Assembly: GCF_041428715.1 (NCBI RefSeq)
Contig: NZ_CP155572.1
DNA length: 64,000 nt
Strand: one strand, 5' to 3'
Source of the DNA: Sporomusa malonica
GTDB taxonomy: Bacteria; Bacillota; Negativicutes; Sporomusales; Sporomusaceae
The notes under the pieces were generated by a model, which was given only the letters and a program-made list of their open reading frames with translations, was not told the DNA's origin and made no database searches. Position 1 is the stretch's first letter. Each line of letters starts with the position of its first letter. The position numbers and the translations under genes were made by a program. Below are positions 36,675 through 49,700 of this stretch, one piece after another.

Positions 36675-36833
36675 TTAAATAGCGACTACTCGGTTCTGTA
36701 TGGATAGTATAGAGACCATTCGAGGGCAACGTGATATTCATGCCATTCTTGTTTACTACGTTAGAAACAGCACTATTGGTCCCAGTTTGTCCGACTGCTG
36801 CCGTGCTACCAACTGGCGTACTACTAGGGCTCC
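36675..36833 (-). pseudogene. short tpsA fragment
   Basis: Matches the parent at about 41775..41935 ('SNGLYTIHTEPSSRYL' region) almost base for base, then jumps to 'GSTPVGSPSS' and ends in REP-like debris at 36840. Confidence 0.8.
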
Positions 36834-36839
36834 ATCTTG

Positions 36840-37045
36840 ATTAATTTTTATCAAGACACTTCCTCCGTCCCCTTGTCCCGTTCCTTCCTTGTCCCGTTCT
36901 ATCTGTAATTGAAGTCTTTGTCAAGACAAAAGAACCGTCACTTTGTCTCTTTTCACCTCTTCTTCAGCATATCTGTAATTGAAATTTTTGTCAAGACAAA
37001 AGAACCGTCACTTTGTCTCTTCTTTGTCTCTTATTTGGTTGTCAA
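36840..37045. repeat. solo right ends of the RAYT element with REP palindromes (36925..36947, 36995..37017)
   Basis: The block TTCAGCATATCTGTAATTGA followed by the palindrome, which normally lies just upstream of the RAYT gene, is present at 36950-37017 without a transposase. A second copy missing the first 10 bases is at 36901-36947, and a diverged third (CAAGACACTTCCTCCGTCC) is at 36862. They look like MITE-like or excision footprints. Confidence 0.8.
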
Positions 37046-37106
37046 TAACCCCGTCCCCTTGACACCGCTAATTTGGTGTCACCAGACGACACTGAGAGCA
37101 AAAAGA

Positions 37107-37137
37107 AGGTCAACGGATTTTTTACGTCCGTTGACCT
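37107..37137 (-). terminator. cassette-tail terminator, copy 5 (end of parent cdiA operon)
   Basis: AGGTCAACGGA pairs with TCCGTTGACCT around CGTAAAAAA, followed on the minus strand by TCTTTTTG. It lies 33 bases after the Imm11-like stop. Confidence 0.87.
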
Positions 37138-37169
37138 CGTTTGTTTAGACTACCTCCACACCCTTTATC

Positions 37170-37706
37170 TTATTCACTCTCAGAATCCCAAACCAATTCA
37201 AACTTAAATCCGACTAATCCATTTTCTAAAACACTGTTCCGGAACTCGTCCGAAACAAATGGCCTACGTACCGGTTCATCAATAATCTTAAAAATGTGCT
37301 TACCTTTCACGCATTCCGGCTTAAAAGCATATTTGTTGAATAACATAATTCTTCCTGAACTCTTAAATCTTTCAAAGTCCGCTTTTTCATAATCAATACA
37401 ATTTACTACATCAAGAACATTAATAGCATAATACTCGCCCTTTCTACATCTTAAAGGCAACACCTCAACGGTATCTCCCATTAAATCTTTTAATACGGCT
37501 ATAGCCATTGGTGTAAAAACTGGAACTCCTCCAGATAAACCCGGTGTATCACTTTTTTTTCTATCTTCTATCACACGAACCGCAATAGGAGTCCAAGTAT
37601 CGGCAAGTTTTCTCCCATCAAATCTTAATAATTCCCAGTCCTCTTGTTTTAATGTAGTTAAGTTATCGAAGTTATTTACATCAGCATCCAAATGCCATAT
37701 TCGCAA
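37170..37706 (-). CDS. immunity protein of the Imm11 (DUF1629) family
   Basis: About 178 residues. The likely start is TTG 37706, nine bases after AAAGGAG; an earlier in-frame TTG (37715) overlaps that site. 'DWELLRFDGRKLADTWTPIAV', 'GGVPVFTPMAIAVLKDLMGDT', 'EVLPLRCRKGEYYAINVLDVV', 'FVSDEFRNSVLENGLVGFKFELVW' follow the DUF1629/Imm11 pattern. Imm11-type proteins often accompany AHH-type nuclease toxins, and this gene begins 18 bases after the AHH-containing cdiA. It protects the producer from its own toxin. Confidence 0.82.
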   Translation of the reverse strand: MRIWHLDADVNNFDNLTTLKQEDWELLRFDGRKLADTWTPIAVRVIEDRKKSDTPGLSGGVPVFTPMAIAVLKDLMGDTVEVLPLRCRKGEYYAINVLDVVNCIDYEKADFERFKSSGRIMLFNKYAFKPECVKGKHIFKIIDEPVRRPFVSDEFRNSVLENGLVGFKFELVWDSESE

Positions 37707-37723
37707 CTGCTCCAACTCCTTTA

Positions 37724-40700
37724 CTAATTCATAAACGTCCCATTTTTCAGTTTTGTGGATATTGTTTCTAAAATATCCAATGCCTCGGCTTTATTAGTTG
37801 CGTTACGTAGTAATTCATTGACTTTGTTATAATAAGCATCAGTGTGAAGACTGGGATGATATGCCGAGTTACTTACATCTTTTACCGTCGGTAAAAACGC
37901 GCCATTGGCTGCATCATCAATGCCTACTCCGAATTTTTCCAATATAGCTCGAGCCTCGTTTGCTTTAGGAGAATTACCAGCAACAATATGGTGAGCCGCA
38001 CTTGCATAATCTGGTCGTTCTGCCCCGGCTGTTATTAAGTTCTCAGCGAGTTTTTTAGATGAAGCAGCACTACTTCCCGTTGAAACAGCCGTTTTTACAA
38101 CACTGACCGTCTTACCCAATCCGAGCGATCCAATATAGAGAGCTATTTCCTTGACTGCTGCTTCGTTATTTCCCTCACTGACAAAGAGAATGACTTCTCC
38201 TGCAGTCACTGTCGCACTAAGCCCAGGTATCGCTCCACCAGCTTGAAGAAGCGTATGTATATTTTGGAGCGCGAGCTCTTTGCTCATACCGTAGTTTTGC
38301 AGGTCTGTATCAAATACATATCCAGTCTTGTTAATTTCATTCAGTATGTCGGCTATATTCGATTCGTCGTTTGCTCTTGACGTAAGCTCTACATCTTGAG
38401 CTTGTGCTACATTCGACCATTTTTGCTTTATCTCTTGTTCTTTTGCTTTGGCTTGTTCAGGTGTTATTTTACCTTCCTGTAACAACTTTTGATTATCTGC
38501 CAATTCCTGTATATACTTAGCATACTGCTCATGTGACAGATAGTTATTCTTCGTTCCACTAGCTGCAGTTGATGCACCTGTCTGCGCATTACCACCAGCA
38601 ACTTGGGAGGAAACAGCTCCTACTAAGGCACTTGCCCATTGATGTAAGGCAGGGTCTGTGATCTTGGAGAGTTCGCCTTGAATAATTTCATTTACTCCTG
38701 CTCCTACTGCTCCAGCGGCAAAACTACTTCCTCCAAGTTCAGACATGATTCCACCTACTAAAGCGTGCAGAGCTACTTTTTCAGGACTTCCTTCTTTCCA
38801 GCCGTTCTTAATAGCCAAATCCCCAACAGCTTGGTACGCTACTTCACCAAATACCTGTGCCAATTCCTGCCGTTCCTGCACCGTCTTCTTATCGAATATC
38901 TTGCCTAATGCATTCACTGCACCACTAGGATCACGACTTAAACCACTTAAGTCTTGGTTCGGATTACTCCGAACTTCAATCGTTCCTGGCGAAATTGCAG
39001 ATTGGGTAGTACTATCCGCATCCTCACTGGCAGTTACACCAATGTTAGGCGTCAGTCCCAGGTCTTTCTTTTCTACGTCCTTACCGTTTGCATCTTTACC
39101 AGCGGCGTAGCCAACACCAATGCTGTTTGCCTTATACTCCGCCTTATTCTCAATATCGCTAAAGGTCAGCGTATCAGTACTCAGCGTATTCTTATCCGGT
39201 GTGGCCTCGCTGCTAATGACCGCACCCTTAAGGTCAGTGTTCTTCTCTACAGTGATGTCAAAACCATCTTTACCGGCGTATATACCGGCCTGTTCAACAA
39301 CGCTATTGTACTCGGAGTTGGTTTTACCTGCACTTACAGAACCATGAGTGCCGCTAATTTTATCGGTCCCAAAACCAAAGCCAACACTCTGATTTTTCGC
39401 TGTGTAGGTATCGCTGTCCTGCTGACTGACAATATTTAGATTTCCACCGATACCGGCCACAACTTTTTCGCCTTTGACCTGGGAGCCAATAATATTGGTA
39501 TCGTTACCAGACTTTAGGGTCGCGGTGCCGCTAGCATTGATTACACTTTCAGTATTGGTACCGATTGTTACATTTTCCTTACCCTTGCTAGAGCTGGCAC
39601 TGCCGGTGAATCCGCCGAAAGAACCTGTTAGCCCAAAGGAAGCTCCTATGGATGAGGAAGATGAGTTGGTTTTGGTGTTAGTCTGCTCTTTGTTTTGAGC
39701 TGACTCGATGTTGAGGTCTTTTGCCGCATCGAGAGTGACATCGGTAGCATTGACGCTCGTCGCCTTTAGGTTCACATTGCCTTCGGTGGCTTTGATGGTG
39801 ACATTGCCGCCGGCGGTAATGTTGGACGTGTTTACGGTCTCAACATGGGTATTTTGCTCGACAGTCATTTTACTACTGCCAAGGCTCACGTTGATGGACA
39901 GGCCATCTTTAAAGTTACCTTCCAGTTGATCCCCGAGTTTCTTTAAGTCCTGTTGTGCCTTGAAACCGTAGAGGGCTTTGAGGCGTTCATCCTCAACCTC
40001 ACCCGCCCGGCCTACATTTCCCACGAGGCTCGTTCCGGCATCTATAACCCCGCCACCTAATGAAACGCTGAGTCCACTTTGTTTAAATTCGTATTTGTAC
40101 TGACTATCATAGGTATTGATTGTGTTATCAATGGTGACATCTTTGCCGGTAATGTTGATGTCTTTACCACTGGCAAGAGTGCTGCCCGCGCTATTTACTT
40201 TGTTACCTGCCGTGATTGAGACATTGCCATTGATTGAGCCTATGGTGCTACCGATTTCGCCTTTGACTTGCTCGTTCAGCTTTGTCGTTTCCGTCTGCTT
40301 ACCGATCGTGAAGCCGAGGCCGCCACCACTAAAGAGACCGGATTTTTTCACGCGTTTGTAGTGTTCGTCTTGTCCGGTTTCCTGGGCAGAAGTAATGTTC
40401 ACATCGTTATCAGCATGGAGACTAACATCGTTTGTGGCAACAACGTTACTTCCTTTAACAGTCAGGTCTTTACCTGAATTAATATCAACTGAGTCACCGG
40501 AAATTGTGCTGCCCTTGACCTCGTTGACTAAGGAATAGTCTAGTTTATCTGTAGTTTTAGATGACAAGAATCCACTTTTTTTCTTATGGGTTTGAACGAG
40601 TGACTCATGTTTTTCTTTGACTTCTTGGAGAGTAACATCGTTATCCGCGTCAATTAAAATCTTACCGCTGTCGCTATAAATATTACTTCCGGCAATTGTG

Positions 40701-43700
40701 ATATTGCCACTGTTGGCATTGGGTGCAACAGGGTTAACCGCTGTAATATTGACGTTGCCGCCAGCCTGTAGGGTGCTACCGATAACAGTTTCATCATCTG
40801 TGCGGGTTCTCTTCCAGTTCCCGCTTGTTCCTACCTTTATATCTTCTAGCGTCTCGTCCTTGACTGCACTAATGTTAATATTGCCGGCAATGGATGTGAG
40901 AGTAAGGTCATTGCCTGCTTCAACTTGAGCGCCACTCAGATTGGCATCTTGCTGACTTGTCATTGTTATGTTGCCACCAGCTTTGATGCTGCTAACTACA
41001 TTGGTCGTTGTATCCGTCAGATAATTCTTGGCGGTGGTTTTATCATTTGTAACTACCGCTGTAACGTTTAAATTACGACCAGCGTCAAGAGTGATATCTT
41101 CACCTGCCGAAACCTTCCCGCCAGTAATGTTTACATCTCGTTTCGCATCGATGGTTAAATTCCCTGTAGCACTAATTTCTGCAGTTTGACCAGCTATTGT
41201 TCTAATGTCGTTTCCGGCTTTTAAATTTTCTCCGGTTTTGGCTACATAGGTTGTCGTTTCATTTTTGATATCACGACCAGCAACAAGGTTGACCGTTCCC
41301 CCTGTGATTTTACTGTTCTGGTTGACTATATCCTGATCAGTTGTAATCTGGACATTTTCCGCAGTGATTATTGCCCCATTTGATCTCAGACTGTTTGTTT
41401 GATTGGGTGCAAGATAAACTACCGGTACAAGTACCTTCTGACCCTGCACTTCTTGCTCTACCATCCACACCATGTTGGAAGTAAGATGTGCCATTTGCGC
41501 TGCCGTTAGGGCTACGCCTACCTGCAAGTTGAACTGCTTAGCATAGGTTGTACCGCTATCCATTAACGCTTTGTATTGATCCTCGTTTGAGGAGTATTCT
41601 CCTAGAAATTGCTTTCCAGTCAACTGACTAACCTGATCACGAATCAGTTTCTGCTGGTAAAAAGCATCACCGATTTGTTTCATTGTTTTTGCCGGATCTA
41701 AGCCCAAGTTTTGTAGCATATAATCGCTTGAAATAAAGTTTTTGTAATTTGCAAATCTAGGATCAGTCTCTACTAAATAGCGACTACTCGGTTCTGTATG
41801 GATAGTATAGAGACCATTCGAGGGCAACGTGATGTTCATGCCATTCTTGTTTACTACGTTAGAAGCAGTACTATTGGTCCCAGCTTGTCCGACTGCTGCC
41901 GTGTTACCTGTTGACGTATTACTAGGGTTGATAGTAGTGCTACTTTTTTGTCCTAAGGTCGTGCTGCCTTGTAAAGTGGTATTTCTTCCTGATTCTGCCT
42001 GAATATTGGAGAGAGTACTATGCTGCTCGGCCTGTCCTACTGCTGCCGTGTTACCAACTGGCGTACTACTGGGATTGATAGTAGTGCTACCGTTTTTCCC
42101 TAAAGTTGTACTGCCTTGTATAGTAGTATCTCCTAGTACTGTTTGAATTTCCGATACTTTCGATTGTTGCGTAGATTGTAAATTTGAAAAGTTTCCCCCA
42201 CTGCCAATTTGGTTAACTGCCGAATCTAACCCCATTTGTTGCAATATATTGTTATTTCCGCTACCTACGCCCGACACTGAATTGCTTTGCCCAGATTGTC
42301 CTATCGATGTCTGGTTATTTACCGGTGTATTACCAGGGTTTATAGTAGTACCACCATTTTGAGCCAGTATTGAGTTGCCTTGCAGAGTGGTATTTCCTAT
42401 GACAGTTTGGATTTTCGACACATTAGATTGTTGCGTAGATTGTAAAGTAGAAAAATTGCCCCCAGTAACGCTCGTGGGATTCTTAGTAATGTTGTTTACA
42501 CTGGGTGCATGGATGAGTACTGCTTGTCCGCCGCCAAAGAGAGCGGTGGAACTTGGTAGTTGTTCGTAGATTGTTTCGTCATGGAAGCGAAGGATTGCAT
42601 CAACGTACTTACGGTTTTCCTCAGTATCGCTTTCATCATAGTAATAGAGTCTACCGTAAAAACTGGACATGTAAATTGCTGTATCTGCCAAGTGACGAGT
42701 ACTTGCCCTCACCCGTCCCTGTGAGATATTATTAATCACTCCACTAGCATCAAGTATACCGGAGGCAACTACCGTACTATTATTATTGTTCACGGTACCG
42801 GCTCGCAGAAATATATTTCCACTAGCTGCTATTTTCCCCTCTGGAGAATCCTGGATGAAATTAGTTTCTGTAACGGTTTGCCCTATCATCCAAGTTGGGG
42901 CATTGTGAGAACCATATTGATCCAAAGCACCTGTGCTATTTATAAGAATTGCAGTATCAGGGTCAAGTAAATTTGTGAGGAATCGACTACTGGTAATATC
43001 ATCACCACCACCATGAGAACCACCGCCCTGGCGCACCGTCCAATATACCGTACGATCAAAAGGGCTGGAGTATGTCACATCAGAAACTACCGTTTGCCCC
43101 GTAACAAGTACCCGTTTCTTATTGGTTATATCATTAGCATATATCACTATATTACCATCAGCCTCAATCGTAGCTGACTGATTAAGCACTGAAGCAGCAT
43201 TATCTACCGGTAGTCCATTACCATCCCGGTTAGCGCTGCCGGAGATTATAATGTTGCCCAAGCTGTAGATGGTAGCCCCATCTTTGTTTTCCACTGAGCC
43301 AGTGGCGTTAAGATTCATATTGCTTGTAGTAGCCAGAATCGCCGAATCACCAGTGTTAGTAATATTGTTGGCCTGTACCGTCAGAGTGTCAGCTATTACC
43401 GCACCAGCATTATTCATATTCTGACCATTTACCATTACCGCACTACCGTCGAGACGGCCACTGTTGTTAACATCGCCTGTTGCCGCGACCTTTAATAAGT
43501 TCCCAGCAGATGTTGTAGCCCCTACTTTATTATTTATATTGGTAGCATTTAGACTAGTATTTCGTACAGCCGTAATATTGCCTTGATTCGTTGCCGCGCC
43601 ATTTACTTTTATATTCACATCACGATTGCCCTGAATTTGGTTGCTGGTTTCTTGGGTATAGTCACCGTTAATCGTAATATTTACGTCTCGACCAGCAGTT

Positions 43701-46700
43701 GTCTTGCTGTTGTTTCCGTTTAATTTTTGGGTAGTTAGATTAACATCCAGAATAGCGGTAAGATTACCGTTCGTATTATTTATCGATTTTGCCTGCGCAG
43801 TTAGCGTCCCACTCGCACTAATGGTTCCGTTAGTATTATTCAACGCAGAATTACTTTGATTAAGATTCATATTCTGTTGAGACATTAATTTGCCACCGGT
43901 ATTTTCAAGTCCCTGACTAGCGTTAACAGTAAGGGACCCTTGGGCCAAGACCTGACCTCCGTGATTAGATAAACTGGTAGCCGTCAGGCTGACATCACCG
44001 TTACCACCAATAAGACCGTCTGCATTTTCAATCGCTTGAGCAATAGTAACTGTTGCGCCACTATTATCGAGGCTTAGAACTTTACCGCTTTGGTTATCAA
44101 GCGACTGCGCTTTAAGCACCAAACCTTTACTGGCCTGGATTAAACCCTGTTTATTAGTTAATGCCCCTTGGGTATTAATGTTGACAGCATCACCCGCAAG
44201 AGCGCCTTGGTTATTATTAATCGAAGCGGCTTCTATATTTAGCTGTTTCTGAGATACGACTGAACCATTTGTATTATTTATGATCTGACTATGAATAGTA
44301 GTCTGTCCGTTACTTGCGATGTCCCCGCCAACATTTGTCAAATTTCCATTAGTTGTTACGTCCAGCTTCCCAGTTCCTGCGTGTTGGATTTGACCGCCAC
44401 TATTGGTTATAGACGCACTCTGTAAGGCTAGATCCTCGGCATTGCTTGCTATTGTACCATTTGTATTATCAATACTGTTGGTTGCTTTTAGGGTAGAAGT
44501 CCCAGACCCTTTTTGCTTTATAATGCCGCCCTTATTGCTAATGATATTTGCGGTAACAAAAACTTTATCGGCAATAATACGGCCCGCATTACCCTGCGCG
44601 TCCGCATCATTCTTTAGATTCCCGGCAGCAGTTATAGCTAAGGCTCCATTCACCTCCATATTGGCTCCGGTGTTATTTACATCACCACTCTTGGCTATTA
44701 TATTTGCGGTACCGCCAGCATATGTTTTGCTGTCGCTTAGATCAATAGAAGTTCCCTCTATGGCAAGATTACCACCGGCCAGCGTTTGCCCCTTTGCGGT
44801 AACAGCACTATTTGCTAATACTGTTAGATTGCCAGAGGTACCAACACTACCATCGCTCTTGATTCCGGCTCCAAGGGCTCCTGTTGAAGATACACTCTGC
44901 GCCGACAGCGTTGTATTTTGAGCAGAGGCAAGAACACCCGAGTTGGTAAGTGTATCGACATTCTCAATCTTAGCATTCCCCTGGGCGTAAATTGTTCCTT
45001 GGTTAGCTAAAATGCCATTTACTTGAAGATTCATATCTGCCGTACTCTTGATGGCAGCTGTGGTCCCACTGTTCGTCATGTTTTCAGACTGCACCATCAA
45101 AGTATCAGCCGTCAAAGTGCCAGTGTTATTGAGATTTTGATCCTTAATTTCAACAGTATCTGAGTCGATCCGGCCATTGTTATTCACACTACCGAATGCC
45201 ACTATTGCCAAGTTGTTTCCGCTTGCCATAGTGGCACCTGTATTATTTGCAATATGGCTTGCACTTAGATCTGCGTCTCTAACAGCAATAATACTTCCCT
45301 TATTGATCACGGTACCAGCCACATTCATGGTTATGTCGCGATTAGCCTTAAGTTGGCCACCAGTACTGTTTGTTAGATTTTCATCTAAGGAGATAATTAG
45401 GTCTTGTCCGGCAATCGTCTGTCCATTGCCATCCAGGATTTTTGCATTGATGTCAATATTTTTGTTGGCTGCCAAATTGCCACCGCTATTATTTACTACC
45501 ACAGCTTGGACACTAAGTGCCCCTCCGGCTTTGATGGTTCCATCAATATTAGTTAAATTGGCTCCTTCTTCGGTAAAATTAATGTCTTGTCCAGCTGAAA
45601 TAGTACCCTGCGTATTGTCCGTACTTTGTTTACTACTAATTGTAAGGTTATTTTTCGCAATGATCTGACCAGCTTGATTCGTAAGATTCTGTGCTATGAC
45701 TGCCACATTCCCGTTACCACCAATCAAGCCAGACTGATTTTGAACATTCCCTCTCACATTAATTTCTGTATCACTCGCGTCAAGGTTGATGACTTGCCCG
45801 CCACTATTATTCAATAACTGAACAGCCACTTTTAGTCCTTTGGCTGACTGAATAACACCTTGGTGGTTGTCCAAGGCATTACCCACCGTGAAGGTAACAG
45901 CATCTGCGCCAATAATCTCACCTTGATTGTTTATAATCGAATCAGAGGCAATATTAAGCCGTTTTTGTGCACCGATTCGACCCTGCATATTATCAAAACT
46001 CTGAGCAGTAAGATTGGTCTGTCCATTGCTCGCTATTATCCCGCTGACATTTTTTAGACCGTTTGTAGCTTGTAACGTCAATGTGCCTATTCCTGCATGC
46101 TGGATCTTTCCTTGGCTATTGTTAATTTTATTAGATTGTACTATCAGATCTGAGCCATTAGTGGCAATAGTGCCGTCTGTATTATCAATTTTATTACTGG
46201 CTGTCAAAACGGTAGTGCTGGAATCGACTTGCTGAATACTTCCCCCTTGGTTAAGTATGTCCCCTGCTGTAATTACAACCTTATCGGCAGTAATTCGACC
46301 ACCCACACCATTTGTATTCTTCATGTTTTTAACGGCACCAGCCGCGTCCATGGTCAAAGTACCGTCAACCTGTAAAGTCGCACCACGATGGTCGATATCG
46401 CCGCTTGTTGCTGTTATTCCGGCTGAACCGCCAACATAGGTTGTAGCTCCGCTGTGATCTATGCTTGACCCAGTTACTTTGAGGTTTCCACCAGCAATAT
46501 TTTTACCGTTTGCAATTACCGCTCCTGCTGCTGTAATTGTTAGGTTACCATTTGAGCTGGCAGTACCATCACTATTGAGACCGGAAGCAATAGTACCTGT
46601 TGAGTCTATGGTTTGTGCTGATATCGTAATGTTTTGTGCAGATGCAATTACACCGGTGTTAGTTAGAGCACCTGTATTAGTAAGATTAATATCCATATTG

Positions 46701-49700
46701 GCAGTAATATTACCATGCGTATTATTAATTTCACTTGACTGAACGGTTAGCGCCCCACTAGCACTAATGGTTCCATTTGTATTATTCAAAGCAGAGTTAC
46801 TTTGATTCAGATTTATATTCTGTTGAGACATTAATTTGCCGCCGGTATTATCTAGCCCCTGACTAACATTCACAGTAAGATTCCTTTGGGCCAATACCTG
46901 TCCGCCATGATTTACTAGACTGGCAGCCGTCAAGCTGACATCACCGTTGCTGCCAATTATGCCGCCAGCGTTTTCAATCGTTTGGTCAACAGTAAGCGTT
47001 GCTCCACTATTGTCGAGGCTCAGAACTTTACCGCTTTGGTTATCAAATGACTGGGCCTTAAGTACCAAGCCTTTATTGGCCTGGATTAATCCCTGTTTAT
47101 TATTAAATGCCCCCTGAGAAGTAATTTTGATAGCGTCACCAACAAGGGAACCTTGGCTGTTGGTGATTGAGGTAGCTTTTACATTGAGCTGTTTCTGAGA
47201 TACGATTGATCCATTAGTGTTATCCGTGGCTGGGGCCTGAATATTGGTCTGACCATTACTCGCAATGTCCCCACCGTTATTTGCCAAACCTCCGGTGGTA
47301 ATCATCTCCAAGGTACCTGCTCCCGCGTGTTGGATTTGACCATTACTATTGGTTAAAAAACTACTTTGCAGGATCAAAGTATCCCCATTACTCGCAATGG
47401 AACCACTGGTGTTATCGATGTTGTCTGTCACCATCAAGGTAGTCGCATCTGATCCGGTTTGCTTGATAATACCACTCTTATTGCTAATGGAGCTAGCTGT
47501 AATAGCCATTTTATTTGCAATAATTTGGCCCATATCATTCTTAACAGTTCCGGCAGCGGCTACTGTTAACGATCCTTTTGCTTGGAGAACAGCACCAGTA
47601 TGATTTACATCACCACTGTTGGCAGTAATACTAGCTTTGCTGCCAGCATACGTCTTACCACCGCTTTGATCGATAGAGGCACCGGTTATGACTAGATCGC
47701 CGCCAGCTAGTGTCTGACCTTTAGAAGTAACACTACCATTACTTAAAACAGTTAGATTACCGGAGGTACCAACACTCCCATCGCTCTTAATTCCTGCACC
47801 AAGTGCTCCGGTAGAAGCTACGACCTGCGCCGATACGGTTGTATTTTGGGCAGAGGCAAGAACACCCGAGTTGGTCAATGTATCGACATTCTCAATCGTA
47901 GCATTACCCTGGGCATAAATTGTCCCTTGGTTGACCAAGTCACTGTTCACATCAAGGCTCATTTCACTTGTACTGTTAATTGAAGCTGAGGACCCACTGT
48001 TCGTCATGGTTTCGGACTGCACCATCAAAGTATCTGCAGCCAATGTCCCCGTGTTCTTTAGATTTTGTCCTTTAATCTCAACGATTTTTGCATTCATTTT
48101 GCCATTATTAGTCACATTACCTGATGCGGAAATAGCTAAAGCGTTTCCACTGGCCGTAGTGGCACCAGTATCGTTTATAATATGGTGCGCATTTAATTTA
48201 ACATCTCTAACAGCTGTAATACTTCCCTGATTAGTCATGGTACCAGACACGTCCACGGTTACGTCGTGATTAGCCTTAAGCTGGCCACCAGTACTGTTTG
48301 TTAGATTGCCTTCTAAGGATACAGTCAGATCTTGCCCAGCGATAGTCTGGCCGTTACCATTTAGACTTTTCGCATCGAGGTTAATATCTTTGTTCGCTGC
48401 CAAACTACCTCTGGTATTATCTACTGCTACCGCTAGAATACTCATCGTCCCACCGGCATTGATGGTCCCATCAGTGTTGGTTAAGTTGCCTCTACTCTCG
48501 TTAAAAATGACGTCTTGCCCGGCGGAAATCGTGCCGTTGGTATTATCCGTACCTTGCGCACTAGTAATTGTAAGATTGTTTTTTGCCATGACCTGACCGC
48601 CTTGGCTCGTCAGGCTTTGGGCTATGACGTCTACATCGCCGTTACCGCCAATAAGCCCGGACTGGTTTAGAATGCTCCCAGTCACGTTGATTTCAGTATC
48701 ATTCGCATCGAGGTTGATGACTTTGCCTTCACTATTATTCATTGACTGGGCGGTGACCGCCAATCCGCTACCTGCCTGAATTACGCCTTGCTGGTTATTA
48801 AGGGTGGCTGAGGCTGTGAGGTTAATGGCATTGGAAGCAACAAAGATCCCCTGGTTATTTGCCACGGAAGCTGCATTAATTTCAAGTTGTTTTTCCGCCA
48901 GAACAATGCCCTGAGTATTGTCAATGTTCTGGCCGGTAAGAAGGATCTGTCCATTGCTTGCTATACTACCGCTTTTATTATTGATGTCGCCGGTCGTTTC
49001 TACTACCAGCGTGCCAGTACCTGCATGCTGTATTTGACCTTGATTGTTGGTAACTGCATTGGCTTGTATGGTAAAGGATGAACTATTGGTGGCAATGGTG
49101 CCACCAGTATTATCAATGGTATTCCCGGACTTCATGGTAACAGCATCCGATCCTATTTGTTTGATGCTGCCCCCCTTGTTGCTGATGTTATTAGCCGTAA
49201 TTATCACTTTGCCTGCCGTGATTTTACCAGCGACACCAGTTGCACTCTTGTTGTTCTTGACAGCACCGGCAACGCTTATGGTTAATGCACCATTGACTTG
49301 CATTTCGGCGCCAGTATGGTTAAAATCGCTGTTGGTAGCCGTGATGTTAGCTGTACGACCTGCATACGTTTTACTTCCGGCAAAATCTAAGGAGGTACCG
49401 GTGACGGTGAGGTCGCCGCCAGCTAGTGTCTGACCTTGGGTGGTGACAGCGCCAGCGGCAGTGATAGTAAGGTTGCCGGAAGCGCCAACGCTGCCATCGT
49501 TCTTGATTCCTGCACCAATTGCTCCGGTAGAAGCTACGACCTGTGCCGATACGGTTGTATTTTGGGCAGAAGCAAGCACGCCGGTATTGATTAGTGTATC
49601 GACGTTGTCTAGCTTGGCATTCCCCTGGGCGTAGATTGTCCCTTGGTTGACCAAAGTGCCATTTACACCAAGTTTCATATCGGTCTTACTGTTAATTGCA

